From Pseudomonas sp. GV085 (GTDB lineage: Bacteria > Pseudomonadota > Gammaproteobacteria > Pseudomonadales > Pseudomonadaceae): a stretch of 64,000 nucleotides of DNA. The stretch lies in NCBI RefSeq assembly GCF_003050925.1, contig NZ_QAOV01000005.1, forward strand, positions 402,421-466,420, in the 5' to 3' direction. The translations under genes and the position numbers were made by a program. Under the pieces are notes generated by a model that saw nothing but the letters and a program-made list of their open reading frames with translations, searched no databases and was not told where the DNA came from. Shown one piece after another: positions 30,138 to 40,316 of this stretch. Within the stretch, counting starts at the first letter, position 1, and each line of letters starts with the position of its first letter.

Positions 30138-31211
30138 CTAAGCCCCGGAATAGAGCAGTGGCACTCGGCGCAGGTTGCAGAATATCTGGTATGGAATCGT
30201 GCCGGCAGCCATGGCCACATCACTGGCGAGGATGTTTTTGCCCCACAATTCGACGGTCGAACCGAGGCCGGCCTGCGGCACATCGGTCAGGTCGATGCAG
30301 AGCATGTCCATCGATACCCGGCCAATCAGCTGGCCACGCTGACCAGCCACCAACACCGGCGTGCCGGTCGGTGCCGAACGCGGGTAGCCATCGGCGTACC
30401 CCATGGCCACGACGCCAATGCGCATCGGTTTGGGGGTGATGAATCTGGCGCCGTAACCGACGGGCTCGCCGGCCGGCAGTTCACGCACGCTGATCACTTT
30501 CGATTCCAGGGTCATGACCGGTTGCAGGCGCGCAGCCACTTCATTGGCTTCTTCGAAGGGCGTGGCGCCATAGAGCATGATGCCCGGGCGCACCCAATCG
30601 CTTGGAATCTGCGGCCAACCGAGCACCGCCGGCGAATTGCGCAGGCTGATCTCGGCGTCCAGGCCATTGCGCGCGGCCTCGAACACCGCAACCTGGTCGG
30701 CGCTGGATTGCTCGTGCAGTTCATCGGCACGCGCAAAGTGGCTCATCAACACCACTTTCGCGACCTTGCCGCTGGCCAGCAGCCGTTGATAGGCAGCCTG
30801 ATAATCCGCCGGATGCAGGCCAACCCGGTGCATGCCCGAGTCAAGCTTGAGCCACACCGTGATCGGCTTGCTCAACACCGCTTTCTCGATGGCTTCGAGT
30901 TGCCACAGCGAATGCACCACGCACCAGAAATCATGCTCGACGATCAGTGCCAGCTCGTCGGCTTCGAAAAAACCTTCCAGTAGCAGGATCGGCGCACGAA
31001 TGCCCGCCGCCCGCAGCTCCAACGCCTCTTCGATGCAGGCCACGGCAAACCCGTCCGCCTCGGCTTCCAGCGCCTGGGCGCAACGCACCGCGCCATGGCC
31101 ATAGGCATCGGCCTTGATCACCGCGAGAGCTTTGGCCCCCGTGAGTTCACGGGCGATTTGGTAGTTGTGACGCAGGGCTTGAAGGTCGATCAGGGCACGG
31201 GCAGGACGCAT
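30138..31211 (-). CDS. dadX: Alanine racemase (catabolic)
   Basis: 357 residues. A PLP enzyme interconverting L- and D-alanine. K33 in [11 protein letters not shown] binds PLP, and the second-domain tyrosine lies in PVGYGARF. It is on the same strand as Rid and dadA, so it works in alanine catabolism: racemisation followed by DadA oxidation of D-alanine to pyruvate. It probably also serves cell-wall D-alanine supply. A 97-base gap to the Rid gene may hold an internal promoter. Confidence 0.95.
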   Translation of the reverse strand: MRPARALIDLQALRHNYQIARELTGAKALAVIKADAYGHGAVRCAQALEAEADGFAVACIEEALELRAAGIRAPILLLEGFFEADELALIVEHDFWCVVHSLWQLEAIEKAVLSKPITVWLKLDSGMHRVGLHPADYQAAYQRLLASGKVAKVVLMSHFARADELHEQSSADQVAVFEAARNGLDAEISLRNSPAVLGWPQIPSDWVRPGIMLYGATPFEEANEVAARLQPVMTLESKVISVRELPAGEPVGYGARFITPKPMRIGVVAMGYADGYPRSAPTGTPVLVAGQRGQLIGRVSMDMLCIDLTDVPQAGLGSTVELWGKNILASDVAMAAGTIPYQIFCNLRRVPLLYSGA

Positions 31212-31308
31212 GGCGGCAGACTTCTGGTCGGGTTATCGGGAAGAAAAACCGGCGCTGGCTGACGGCGTGAACCGCCAGCAGCACCGGGAGAGGGATCTGT
31301 CTGAAAGC

Positions 31309-31662
31309 TTATGGCAGAGCGGCTACAACCGACAGCTCGACCAGAATTTGCGGTTCGCACAATTTCGATTCAACCGTGGCACGAGCCGGGGCGACGCCTT
31401 TTGGCAGCCACTTGTCCCACACCGCGTTCATGCCTTCGAAATGCGCGTCGATGTCTTTCAGGTAAATCGTCACCGACAACAGATTGTGCTTGTCGGTGCC
31501 CGCCAGATCGAGCAAACGCTCAATGTTGGCGAGGGCTTCACGGGTCTGCTGTTCAATCCCGGCGTTCATGTCATCGCCGACCTGTCCGGCCAGGTAAACC
31601 GTGCCGTTATGGGTGACGATCTGACTCATGCGCTCATTGGTGAGCTGGCGCTGGACTGACAT
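31309..31662 (-). CDS. RidA-family protein of the dad operon
   Basis: 117 residues of the Rid/YjgF/UK114 family ([41 protein letters not shown] with the conserved arginine). Rid proteins hydrolyse reactive enamine/imine intermediates of PLP and flavin enzymes, and here DadA makes 2-iminopropionate, so it is likely a partner. The start at ATG 31662 has AGGAG ten bases ahead and overlaps the dadA end by 29 bases. It is distinct from the canonical ridA after spoT. Confidence 0.93.
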   Translation of the reverse strand: MSVQRQLTNERMSQIVTHNGTVYLAGQVGDDMNAGIEQQTREALANIERLLDLAGTDKHNLLSVTIYLKDIDAHFEGMNAVWDKWLPKGVAPARATVESKLCEPQILVELSVVAALP

Positions 31663-32938
31663 GCTTTGCAGGCTCCTGGGTTTTGTTGTCATAACGGGAA
31701 ATATCGAGGCCTTCGGCGCTGATCTGTGGCTTTTTCTTCGCCATCAGGTCAGCCAGCAAGCGACCGGAGCCACAGGCCATGGTCCAACCCAGCGTGCCGT
31801 GACCAGTGTTCAGGAACAGGTTCTTGAACTTTGTTCCGCCGACAATCGGCGTGCCGTCCGGAGTGGTCGGACGCAGGCCGGTCCAGAAGCTGGCCTCGGC
31901 CAGATTGCCGCCCTGAGGATAAAGGTCGTTGACGATCATCTCCAGGGTTTCGCGCCGGCGCGGGTTCAGCGACAGGTCAAAACCGGCAATTTCAGCCATG
32001 CCGCCGACGCGGATGCGGTTGTCGAAACGGGTGATCGCGACCTTGTAGGTCTCGTCGAGAATGGTCGAAGTCGGGGCCATCGCCGGGTTGGTGATCGGCA
32101 CGGTCAGGGAATAGCCCTTGAGCGGGTACACCGGCGCCTTGATCCCCAGCGGCTTGAGCAGTTGCGGCGAGTAGCTGCCGAGGGCCAGCACGTAGCGGTC
32201 GGCGGTTTCCAGCTTGCCGTCGATCCACACGCCGTTGATGCGATCACCGGCGAAGTCGAGGCGCTGAATGTCCTGGTCGAAACGGAATTGCACACCGAGG
32301 TTTGCGGCCATTTCTGCAAGCTTGGTGGTGAACATCTGGCAGTCGCCAGTCTGGTCGTTCGGCAGGCGCAGGGCACCGGCGAGGATGTCCGTGACGCTGG
32401 CCAGCGCCGGCTCGACGCGGGCAATACCGTCGCGGTCGAGCAGCTCGAACGGCACGCCGGACTCTTTCAGCACGGCGATGTCTTTCGCCGCGCCGTCGAG
32501 CTGGGCCTGAGTGCGGAACAACTGGGTAGTACCGAGGCTGCGGCCTTCGTAGGCGATGCCGGTTTCGGCACGCAGTTCATCGAGGCAGTCACGGCTGTAC
32601 TCGGACAGGCGAACCATGCGTTCCTTGTTCACCGCGTAACGGCTGGCGGTGCAGTTGCGCAGCATCTGTGCCATCCACAGGTACTGGTCGATGTCGGCAG
32701 TGGCCTTGATCGCCAGCGGCGCATGGCGCTGCAACAGCCACTTGATGGCCTTGAGCGGCACACCCGGCGCGGCCCACGGCGAGGCATAACCCGGCGAGAC
32801 CTGCCCGGCGTTGGCGAAACTGGTCTCCATGGCAGCAGCCGGCTGCCGGTCGACCACCACCACTTCGAACCCGGCACGGGCCAGATAATAAGCACTGGTG
32901 GTACCGATGACGCCGCTACCCAAGACCATGACGCGCAT
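31634..32938 (-). CDS. dadA: D-amino acid dehydrogenase small subunit
   Basis: 434 residues. A membrane-associated FAD enzyme oxidising D-alanine and other D-amino acids, feeding the respiratory chain. The FAD dinucleotide-binding motif [17 protein letters not shown] is at 8-24; [17 protein letters not shown] and the C-terminal [29 protein letters not shown] are DadA signatures. The ATG at 32938 is 8 bases from GAGGG; an ATG two codons upstream is too close to it. It is first in dadA-rid-dadX and divergent from its activator dadR. Confidence 0.97.
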   Translation of the reverse strand: MRVMVLGSGVIGTTSAYYLARAGFEVVVVDRQPAAAMETSFANAGQVSPGYASPWAAPGVPLKAIKWLLQRHAPLAIKATADIDQYLWMAQMLRNCTASRYAVNKERMVRLSEYSRDCLDELRAETGIAYEGRSLGTTQLFRTQAQLDGAAKDIAVLKESGVPFELLDRDGIARVEPALASVTDILAGALRLPNDQTGDCQMFTTKLAEMAANLGVQFRFDQDIQRLDFAGDRINGVWIDGKLETADRYVLALGSYSPQLLKPLGIKAPVYPLKGYSLTVPITNPAMAPTSTILDETYKVAITRFDNRIRVGGMAEIAGFDLSLNPRRRETLEMIVNDLYPQGGNLAEASFWTGLRPTTPDGTPIVGGTKFKNLFLNTGHGTLGWTMACGSGRLLADLMAKKKPQISAEGLDISRYDNKTQEPAKHVSPAPAHQ

Positions 32939-33095
32939 TTTCATATCCCTCATCGCGGCTAACCGCTGACGTTTGTTATTCAGAGCTTTAGATGCGCGCA
33001 GTGTAAAAAAGATCTGCCAGTGCTTTTCACTATATAAGCGCCTATATTTGGCGACAATTCTCGGCAAAAACCCTTTTCACGGAGGCGCATCCCCT
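32939..33095. promoter_or_regulatory. dadA/dadR divergent control region
   Basis: A 157-base gap whose middle part is AT-rich (TTTTCACTATATAAGCGCCTATATTTGG around 33023-33050) in an otherwise GC-rich setting, a likely site for DadR/Lrp and for both promoters. No exact Lrp operator consensus was fixed. Confidence 0.55.
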
Positions 33096-33584
33096 ATGCG
33101 TACCAACACTCAGACCAAACGTGAGCTGGACAAGATCGACCGCAACATCCTGCGGATCCTGCAAGCGGACGGGCGGATTTCCTTTACGGAGCTTGGAGAA
33201 AAGGTCGGGCTCTCGACCACGCCCTGTACTGAGCGGGTCCGGCGTCTGGAGCGCGAAGGGATCATCATGGGCTACAACGCCAGGCTCAATCCGCAGCACC
33301 TGAAGGGTAGTCTGCTGGTGTTCGTCGAGATCAGCCTGGACTACAAATCCGGCGATACTTTCGAAGAGTTCCGACGCGCGGTGCTGAAATTGCCCCATGT
33401 GTTGGAGTGCCATCTGGTGTCAGGGGATTTCGACTACCTGGTGAAAGCGCGGATCTCCGAGATGGCCTCGTACCGCAAATTGCTGGGCGACATCCTGCTC
33501 AAGCTGCCCCATGTGCGCGAGTCCAAGAGCTATATCGTGATGGAAGAGGTGAAAGAGAGCCTGACCTTGCCGATTCCGGATTGA
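33096..33584 (+). CDS. dadR: Lrp/AsnC-family regulator DadR
   Basis: 162 residues. An N-terminal helix-turn-helix (LDKIDRNILRILQADGRISFTELGEKVGLSTTPCTERVRRLE) and a C-terminal RAM effector domain (VFVEISLDYKSGDTFEEF; CHLVSGDFDYLVKARI). In Pseudomonas this Lrp-like protein beside dadA responds to alanine and activates dadAX. The start at 33096 gives the family length; the frame opens further upstream into the control region. Confidence 0.94.
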   Translation: MRTNTQTKRELDKIDRNILRILQADGRISFTELGEKVGLSTTPCTERVRRLEREGIIMGYNARLNPQHLKGSLLVFVEISLDYKSGDTFEEFRRAVLKLPHVLECHLVSGDFDYLVKARISEMASYRKLLGDILLKLPHVRESKSYIVMEEVKESLTLPIPD

Positions 33585-33629
33585 AGATGGCGGCGCGCCT
33601 GCTCGCGAAGACAGGCGACTCGGTCTCTC

Positions 33630-33983
33630 TTAAACCAACACCTGCCGGTTCGATGCCATGTACTCAAACACCTGTTTCTCCACCCGTGGATGAATCAGCT
33701 CCACCGGCCCCCGCCCATTGGGGCACGGCAAGGTCTTGGTGGTGCCGAACAACCGGCAGATCAGCGGCCGCTCGTCATACACGGTGCAACCATTCGGCCC
33801 CAGATGCACACAGTTGAGCGCTTCCATGGCGGCATCCTGCTCGGCGCGGGTCTTGCGTGGCAGACGAGACATTTCTTCCGGCGAGGTGGTCACCGGCCCG
33901 CAGCAGTCATGGCAGCCGGGCACGCACTCGAATGTGGGAATCTGCTGGCGCAGGGTACGGATTGTCTGGCTGTTGCAGCTCAT
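33630..33983 (-). CDS. YkgJ-family cysteine-cluster protein
   Basis: 117 residues with the CxxxCxxCC-type cluster FECVPGCHDCCGPV (about 19-32) and further cysteines in NGCTVYDERPLICRLFG and LPCPNGRGP. The family is thought to bind zinc or an Fe-S cluster; function unknown. It is convergent to dadR with no operon partner. Confidence 0.9.
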   Translation of the reverse strand: MSCNSQTIRTLRQQIPTFECVPGCHDCCGPVTTSPEEMSRLPRKTRAEQDAAMEALNCVHLGPNGCTVYDERPLICRLFGTTKTLPCPNGRGPVELIHPRVEKQVFEYMASNRQVLV

Positions 33984-34130
33984 TGAAGCGGTGACCGATA
34001 GCGGAATAGAGCGCGATTCTGCCGCAAAAGCTCCGATCCAGACAGCACTAGCCGACCAATGTTGCCCGCCCGGAAAGGTCCGGCTTATGCTCCGTCAAGT
34101 TTTCTAAACGCAAGAACCAGGATCACGCAC

Positions 34131-35438
34131 ATGAATGCCCGTGCTCACCAGCCTGCTCTGAACCACACCGCTTCCTACTACGCCGCCAGCAGCCTGCCGC
34201 AGCCCGAACTTGCGGCGCTCAAAGGCGAAGTGCTGGCCGATGTCTGTGTGGTGGGCGGCGGGTTTTCGGGGTTGAACACGGCGCTTGAGCTGGCCGAGCG
34301 TGGCCTCAGCGTGGTGTTGCTTGAAGCCCATAAAATTGGTTGGGGTGCCAGCGGACGCAATGGCGGGCAGTTGATTCGCGGCGTCGGCCACGGCCTCGAT
34401 CAATTCACCAACATTATCGGCGTCGAAGGCGTGCGGCAGATGAAACTCATGGGCCTGGAAGCCGTGGAAATCGTCCGGCAACGGGTCGAGCGCTTCCAGA
34501 TCCCCTGCGACCTGACTTGGGGTTACTGCGACCTCGCCAACAAGCCCCGTGACCTTGAAGGCTTCGCCGAGGATGCCGAAGAACTTCGCAGCCTCGGCTA
34601 CCGCTACGAAACCCGTTTGCTGCAAGCCAACGAGATGCACACCGTTGTCGGATCCACGCGCTATGTGGGTGGCCTGATCGACATGGGTTCGGGGCACCTG
34701 CATCCACTGAACCTGGCTCTGGGCGAAGCCGCAGCGGCACAGCGACTGGGGGTCCGGCTGTTCGAGCACTCGGCCGTGACCCGCATCGACTATGGCCCCG
34801 AGGTCAAGGTCCATGCCGCCGAGGGCTCGGTGCGCGCCAAGACCCTGGTGCTGGGTTGCAATGCCTACCTCAATAACCTCAACCCGGAACTCAGCGGCAA
34901 AATCCTGCCCGCCGGCAGCTACATCATCGCCACCGAACCACTGAGCGAAGAACAGGCTCACGCCCTGCTACCGCAGAACATGGCGGTCTGTGACCAGCGG
35001 GTGGCGCTGGACTACTACCGGCTCTCGGCGGACCGGCGCCTGCTGTTTGGCGGCGCCTGCCATTACTCGGGCCGCGACCCGAAAGACATCGCCGCGTACA
35101 TGCGCCCGAAAATGCTCGAAGTCTTTCCGCAGCTGAGCGCAGTGAAGATCGATTACCAATGGGGCGGCATGATCGGCATCGGCGCCAATCGCCTGCCGCA
35201 GATCGGACGACTCAAGGACCAGCCGAACGTGTACTACGCCCAGGCCTATTCCGGCCATGGCGTGAATGCCACGCACCTGGCTGGCAAGCTACTGGCCGAA
35301 GCTATCAGCGGCCAGCACAGCGGCGGCTTCGATCTGTTTGCCAAGGTGCCGCATATCACCTTCCCCGGCGGCAAGCATTTGCGTTCGCCGTTACTGGCGT
35401 TGGGGATGTTGTGGCATCGATTGAAAGAGCTTCGCTGA
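34131..35438 (+). CDS. FAD oxidoreductase, PauB/PuuB type
   Basis: 435 residues of the DAO family, with GGGFSG at 42-47 inside ADVCVVGGGFSGLNTALELAERG, ASGRNGGQLIRG after the second strand, and a C-terminal GIGANRLPQIGR..YAQAYSGHGVNATHLAG. It is closest by context to the gamma-glutamyl-polyamine oxidases (P. aeruginosa PauB4 in the same place), giving gamma-glutamyl-aminobutyraldehyde for a PauC-type dehydrogenase. The ATG was chosen at MNARAHQPALNH because that segment is conserved, though the frame opens earlier. Confidence 0.88.
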   Translation: MNARAHQPALNHTASYYAASSLPQPELAALKGEVLADVCVVGGGFSGLNTALELAERGLSVVLLEAHKIGWGASGRNGGQLIRGVGHGLDQFTNIIGVEGVRQMKLMGLEAVEIVRQRVERFQIPCDLTWGYCDLANKPRDLEGFAEDAEELRSLGYRYETRLLQANEMHTVVGSTRYVGGLIDMGSGHLHPLNLALGEAAAAQRLGVRLFEHSAVTRIDYGPEVKVHAAEGSVRAKTLVLGCNAYLNNLNPELSGKILPAGSYIIATEPLSEEQAHALLPQNMAVCDQRVALDYYRLSADRRLLFGGACHYSGRDPKDIAAYMRPKMLEVFPQLSAVKIDYQWGGMIGIGANRLPQIGRLKDQPNVYYAQAYSGHGVNATHLAGKLLAEAISGQHSGGFDLFAKVPHITFPGGKHLRSPLLALGMLWHRLKELR

Positions 35439-35470
35439 ATTCCATTCGCCTGTAGGGAGCGCAGTTCATC

Positions 35471-35716
35471 TTACAGGCGCCAGAAAGGCTTCAGCCCCTC
35501 CTCTTGCGCCCTCTCCCGCGTCAGCCCGATATCCTTGAGCTGGTCGGCCGTCAGCGCCAGCAACGCCTTGCGCGTATGCAGCCGACGCCAGAACCGGTCC
35601 CAACGACTCTGGCCGGACAAGGCATTGCGCATGCCCGCCTCCCGCATGCCGTTGTTCTGCTCTGCCGCCAGTTCCTGACTGCGTAACGTCAGCCGCACAT
35701 CGCTCAAACCGTTCAT
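35471..35716 (-). CDS. DUF1127 small protein
   Basis: 81 residues. The C-terminal RWDRFWRRLHTRKALLALTADQLKDIGLTRERAQEEGLKPFW is the DUF1127/YjiS-type arginine-rich motif. In other proteobacteria such proteins affect RNA and phosphate/carbon metabolism by unknown means. It is divergent from the MocR regulator, a common pairing in pseudomonads, so it is probably a target of it. Confidence 0.9.
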   Translation of the reverse strand: MNGLSDVRLTLRSQELAAEQNNGMREAGMRNALSGQSRWDRFWRRLHTRKALLALTADQLKDIGLTRERAQEEGLKPFWRL

Positions 35717-35895
35717 CTTGGATGCTCCTGTTTACTTGGGTAGCCAGAGGTTCCATGATGCGCGGGCGGCAAAAAGCATTACAGATTCAAAGCCACTGTA
35801 TTAACTCCATACAGCTTTGCCGATTCCGCCACTGAATCCTGATTTTTTCCCCGATCTGTACCGGTTATCCGAATCACCCTCATCGAGGCTGCACC

Positions 35896-37329
35896 ATGAC
35901 CCTATACGTCAACCTCGCCGAGTTGCTCGGCACGCGTATCGAACAGGGCTTCTATCGCCCCGGTGACCGACTGCCTTCGGTACGGGCGCTGAGCGTCGAG
36001 CACGGCGTCAGCCTGAGCACGGTGCAGCAGGCCTATCGGGTGCTGGAAGACAGCGGGCTGGCCATGCCACGGCCCAAGTCCGGGTACTTCGTTCCTGCCA
36101 GTCGCCAATTGCCGGATTTGCCGGCGGTCGGTCGCCCGGCCCAGCGCCCGGTGGACATCTCTCAATGGGATCAGGTGCTGGAATTGATCCGCGCCGTGCC
36201 GCGCAAAGACGTGGTGCAACTGGGCCGCGGCATGCCGGATATCACCAGTGCGACCATGAAGCCTCTGTTGCGTGACCTGGCGCGAATCAGCCGGCGGCAG
36301 GACATGCCCGGCCTGTATTACGACAACATCCACGGCAACCTCGAGCTGCGCGAACAGATCGCTCGCCTGATGCTCGATTCCGGCTGCCAACTGAGCGCCA
36401 GCGAACTGGTGGTCACCACTGGATGCCATGAAGCGCTGTCCACCAGCGTTCGCGCGATTTGCGAACCCGGCGACATTGTCGCGGTGGACTCGCCGAGCTT
36501 TCACGGCGCGATGCAGACCCTCAAGGGCCTGGGCCTGAAAGCCCTGGAAATCCCCACCGACCCGCTGACCGGCATCAGCCTCGAAGCGCTGGAACTGGCC
36601 CTGGAGCAGTGGCCGATCAAGGTCATACAGTTGACCCCCAACTGCAACAACCCGCTGGGCTACATCATGCCGGAGTCGCGCAAACGCGCGTTGTTGACGC
36701 TTGCACAACGGTTTGACGTGGCGATCATCGAGGACGATGTGTATGGCGAACTGGCCTATACCTATCCACGCCCGCGCACGATCAAATCCTTTGACGAGGA
36801 CGGTCGTGTCCTGTTGTGCAGTTCGTTTTCCAAGACCCTGGCGCCGGGCCTGCGCATCGGTTGGGTCGCGCCCGGTCGCTATCTGGAACGGGTGCTGCAC
36901 ATGAAATACATCAGCACCGGATCCACCGCGCCACAGCCGCAGATTGCCATCGCCGAATTTCTCAAGGGCGGCCATTTCGAGCCGCATTTGCGGCGGATGC
37001 GCACGCAATACCAGCGTAATCGCGACATGATGATCGACTGGGTGACCCGCTATTTCCCGACCGGCACCCGCGCCAGTCGCCCACAAGGCAGCTTCATGCT
37101 GTGGGTCGAACTACCGGAAGGTTTCGACACCCTGAAACTGAATCGTGCACTGCACGACCAAGGCGTACAGATTGCCGTGGGCAGTATTTTTTCCGCCTCG
37201 GGCAAGTACCGCAATTGCCTGCGCATGAACTACGCTGCCAAACCAACACCGCAGATCGAAGACGCGGTGCGCAAGGTCGGTGCGACAGCGATCAAACTGC
37301 TGGCGGAAACCGATCAGCTCAGCGACTGA
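35896..37329 (+). CDS. MocR/PdxR-type regulator (GntR HTH + aminotransferase fold)
   Basis: 477 residues. Residues 1-75 are a GntR winged helix (LAELLGTRIEQGFYRPGDRLPSVRALSVEHGVSLSTVQQAYRVLEDSG). Residues about 100-470 are a class I aminotransferase-like domain, with TPNCNNPLGYIMP and the PLP lysine in SSFSKTLAPGLRIGW. Such proteins sense PLP or an amino compound. Divergent position suggests control of the DUF1127 gene; the effector cannot be named. Confidence 0.92.
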   Translation: MTLYVNLAELLGTRIEQGFYRPGDRLPSVRALSVEHGVSLSTVQQAYRVLEDSGLAMPRPKSGYFVPASRQLPDLPAVGRPAQRPVDISQWDQVLELIRAVPRKDVVQLGRGMPDITSATMKPLLRDLARISRRQDMPGLYYDNIHGNLELREQIARLMLDSGCQLSASELVVTTGCHEALSTSVRAICEPGDIVAVDSPSFHGAMQTLKGLGLKALEIPTDPLTGISLEALELALEQWPIKVIQLTPNCNNPLGYIMPESRKRALLTLAQRFDVAIIEDDVYGELAYTYPRPRTIKSFDEDGRVLLCSSFSKTLAPGLRIGWVAPGRYLERVLHMKYISTGSTAPQPQIAIAEFLKGGHFEPHLRRMRTQYQRNRDMMIDWVTRYFPTGTRASRPQGSFMLWVELPEGFDTLKLNRALHDQGVQIAVGSIFSASGKYRNCLRMNYAAKPTPQIEDAVRKVGATAIKLLAETDQLSD

Positions 37330-37389
37330 CTTTTATTCGGGAATCAGCGTCCATATGCCTATCTGCGCCGCCAAACGGAACGATCCTAC

Positions 37390-38964
37390 GTGAGAGTCAG
37401 ACAGCCCCTGCTTGCTCTTCTGCTACTCGCCGCGTTCCTGGGCGGTTGCTCCAGCTTCGACGTTCAGCGTGTGCCGAGCCAGGCGCTGCCGGCTTCAGAC
37501 TCCGCATTCGGCCGCTCGGTCCAGGCGCAAGCCGCACCCTACAACGGACAATCGGGCTTTCGCCTGCTATCGGACAGCACCGAGGCCTTCACCGCCCGTG
37601 CCGAACTGATCCGCAACGCCCAAAGCAGCCTCGACTTGCAGTACTACATCGTGCACGACGGCATCAGCACGCGCATGTTGATCGAAGAATTGCTAAAGGC
37701 CGCCGACCGGGGCGTGCGGGTGCGGGTACTGCTCGACGACACCGCCAGCGACGGCCTGGACCGCGTCATCGCCACTCTCGCCGCGCACCCGAAAATCCAG
37801 ATCCGCGTGTTCAATCCGCTGAATCTTGGTCGCAGCACCGACGTGACGCGCACCGTGGGCCGGCTGTTCAATCTGTCGCAACAACATCGACGCATGCACA
37901 ACAAGCTGTTGCTGGCGGACAACAGCATGGCCATCGTCGGCGGACGCAATCTGGGGGACGAGTATTACGATGCCAAGCCCAACATGAATTTCACTGACAT
38001 CGACATGCTCGGTGTCGGCCCGGTCGCCGAGCAACTCGGGCACAGTTTCGACCAGTACTGGAACAGCGCCCTGAGTAAACCGATCGACGAATTCCTGTCG
38101 AGCAAACCTACTCCCCAGGACCTGGAAAACACTCGCGCCCGACTGGAAGAGTCCCTGGCGCAAACACGCAAACAGAATCACGCGCTGTACAAACACTTGA
38201 TGACCTTCACCACGCACCCGCGCCTGGACATCTGGCGCCGCGAACTGATCTGGGCCTGGAGCCAGGCATTGTGGGACGCACCGAGCAAGGTACTGGCCAA
38301 GGGCGAGCCCGATCCGCGGCTGCTGCTGACCACGCAACTCGCACCTGAACTCAATAACGTCAGCAAAGAGCTGATCATGATCTCGGCCTACTTCGTTCCC
38401 GGCCAACCGGGGCTGGTGTACCTGACCGGGCGCGCCGACGCTGGCGTTTCAGTAAGTTTGCTGACCAATTCACTGCAAGCCACGGACGTACCCGCAGTAC
38501 ACGGTGGTTACGCGCCCTATCGCAGGGCGCTGCTGGAGCACGGCGTGAAGCTGTACGAATTGCGTCGCCAGCCGGGCGAGGGAGGCGGCAGCAGTAGCGG
38601 GTCGCATCTGTTTTCCAGCAACGCCTATTACGGCTCTGAATCCAGTCTGCACAGCAAGGCGATGATCTTCGACCAGCAGAAATCCTTTATCGGCTCGTTC
38701 AATTTCGATCCGCGCTCGGTGCTGTGGAACACCGAAGTCGGCGTGCTGGTGGACAGTCCGGAGTTGGCCGTACGGGTCCGTGAACTGGCGTTGCAGGGCA
38801 TGGCACCGGCCCTGAGTTATCAGGTGGAACTGGAAAACGATCAGATCGTCTGGACCACCGAAGACGATGGAAAAATGCACACCCTGACCAAGGAGCCAGG
38901 GAGTTCGTGGCGGAGATTCAATGCGTGGCTGAGCAACACGGTTGGGCTGGAGCGGATGTTGTAG
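37390..38964 (+). CDS. Phospholipase D-family lipoprotein (cardiolipin synthase-like)
   Basis: 524 residues. A lipoprotein signal ends LLLAAFLGGC, with the lipid cysteine at C20. Two HKD motifs are complete: H170-K172-D177 in MHNKLLLAD, followed by GGRNLGDEYYD, and H421-K423-D428 in LHSKAMIFD, followed by GSFNFDPRS. The layout resembles ClsC/YmdC-type enzymes that join phospholipids into cardiolipin, but a lipid-anchored form could also be a hydrolase. The start is a GTG with a weak ACGGA site. Confidence 0.88.
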   Translation: MRVRQPLLALLLLAAFLGGCSSFDVQRVPSQALPASDSAFGRSVQAQAAPYNGQSGFRLLSDSTEAFTARAELIRNAQSSLDLQYYIVHDGISTRMLIEELLKAADRGVRVRVLLDDTASDGLDRVIATLAAHPKIQIRVFNPLNLGRSTDVTRTVGRLFNLSQQHRRMHNKLLLADNSMAIVGGRNLGDEYYDAKPNMNFTDIDMLGVGPVAEQLGHSFDQYWNSALSKPIDEFLSSKPTPQDLENTRARLEESLAQTRKQNHALYKHLMTFTTHPRLDIWRRELIWAWSQALWDAPSKVLAKGEPDPRLLLTTQLAPELNNVSKELIMISAYFVPGQPGLVYLTGRADAGVSVSLLTNSLQATDVPAVHGGYAPYRRALLEHGVKLYELRRQPGEGGGSSSGSHLFSSNAYYGSESSLHSKAMIFDQQKSFIGSFNFDPRSVLWNTEVGVLVDSPELAVRVRELALQGMAPALSYQVELENDQIVWTTEDDGKMHTLTKEPGSSWRRFNAWLSNTVGLERML

Positions 38965-38986
38965 AACCCTCAAAAGATTTTTTGAG

Positions 38987-40129
38987 CTATGCCGGTTGCG
39001 CGGTACCAAACGCACCTTGCCGCGACACCACGATCAATACCCCCAAGGCCCCCACCGCCATCAGCAACGGCAACGCATGACCGCTGATCCACTGGCTGCC
39101 GGCGCCCGCCAACAGCGGCCCGACCAGACAACCAATCCCCCACAGCTGGGCGATATGGGCGTTAGCCCGCACCAGCGCATCGTCGCGATAACGCTCGCCG
39201 ATCAGGATCAACGACAAGGTGAATAACCCGCCAGCGCTGGCGCCGAACAACACCCACAGCGGCCAGATCAGCAGCGTGTCGATCAGCATTGGGATCGCCA
39301 GACTCGACAGCAGCAAGACGACTGCGCAGCCGGTAAACAACGCCCGGCGTGACAAGCGATCGGCCAACGCACCAATCGGCAATTGCAGCACCGCATCGCC
39401 AACCACCACCGTACTGACCATCGCCAGGGCGATCTCCGTGGTGAAGCCCTGGCGCAGGCAATAGACCGGCAACAGCGTCAGAATCATCGCCTCGAACGCG
39501 GCGAACAACGACACCGCCCAGGCAATCGCCGGCAGGCCACGGCAGAACTCAAGCAAATCACGCAGGGTCACGCTGCTGGCCTCGCTGCTCGGCGCACCAC
39601 TGCGCCCCAGCAGCAGAAACGGAGCAGCCATCAGCAAACCGACGCCAACCCAAAAACCATAATCGTGCTCAGTGCCAAGCAAGCCCAGCAACACCGGCCC
39701 GGCCAGCTGACTCAGTGCGTAGCTGCTGCCATACAGCGCCACCAGCCGCCCCCGCCATTGCTCGACCACCAGTTGATTGATCCAGCTTTCACCGATGATG
39801 AATACGAGGGTCAGGATCACCCCGATCATCAGCCGCAGCACCAACCAGATCGGATAGCTCGGCAACAGCGCCAGCAAACCGATGGAGACCGCCCCGGCCC
39901 ACAGGCACAGACGCATGAGGTTGGCCGTACCGAATCGCGCCGCCAGATGGCTGGAGATTTTCGCCCCCAACAGGACGCCGATGGCCGGCATCGCCGCCAT
40001 CACACCAATGGCAAACGAGCCGTAGCCCCAGCTCTCCAGACGAAACGACACCAGCGGCATGCTGACACCCAGGGCCAGGCCGACACTCAAGACAGATGCC
40101 AAAACGGCGAAATAAGTCGCCCAACGCAT
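38987..40129 (-). CDS. MFS transporter, YcaD-like
   Basis: 380 residues with twelve predicted membrane segments; inner membrane. It starts MRWATYFAVLASVLSVGLALG, and RFGTANLMRLCLW, GRLVALYGSSYALSQLAGP and GALADRLSRRALFTGC are MFS loop motifs. The substrate is unknown. The ATG has AGGAG eight bases ahead. It sits between the PLD gene (convergent) and the PauC-type gene, as in P. aeruginosa. Confidence 0.9.
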   Translation of the reverse strand: MRWATYFAVLASVLSVGLALGVSMPLVSFRLESWGYGSFAIGVMAAMPAIGVLLGAKISSHLAARFGTANLMRLCLWAGAVSIGLLALLPSYPIWLVLRLMIGVILTLVFIIGESWINQLVVEQWRGRLVALYGSSYALSQLAGPVLLGLLGTEHDYGFWVGVGLLMAAPFLLLGRSGAPSSEASSVTLRDLLEFCRGLPAIAWAVSLFAAFEAMILTLLPVYCLRQGFTTEIALAMVSTVVVGDAVLQLPIGALADRLSRRALFTGCAVVLLLSSLAIPMLIDTLLIWPLWVLFGASAGGLFTLSLILIGERYRDDALVRANAHIAQLWGIGCLVGPLLAGAGSQWISGHALPLLMAVGALGVLIVVSRQGAFGTAQPA

Positions 40130-40171
40130 GTTCCACACTCCTGTGGATATTTTTATTTACAACACAAAACA

Positions 40172-40262
40172 CTGTGGGAGCGAGCTTGCTCGCGATAGCG
40201 GTACAACATTCAACATTGAAGTCGACTGTTACACCGCTATCGCGAGCAGGCTCGCTCCCACA
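40172..40262. repeat. REPIN, CTGTGGGAGCGAGC family
   Basis: Inverted arms CTGTGGGAGCGAGCTTGCTCGCGA and TCGCGAGCAGGCTCGCTCCCACA. The spacer ACATTCAACATTGAAGTCGACTG is nearly that of 6362-6450. Confidence 0.92.
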
Positions 40263-40316
40263 AGGGATCTGCGTCGTTCGGGAGGCCTGCTGTAAAAACA
40301 GGCCTCCCTTAACGGC

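Noticed and set aside
40280..40308. Hairpin GGGAGGCCTG/CAGGCCTCCC after pauC as terminator
   Set aside because: A good 10-bp stem, but no U run follows on the pauC strand, so it is not called an intrinsic terminator.
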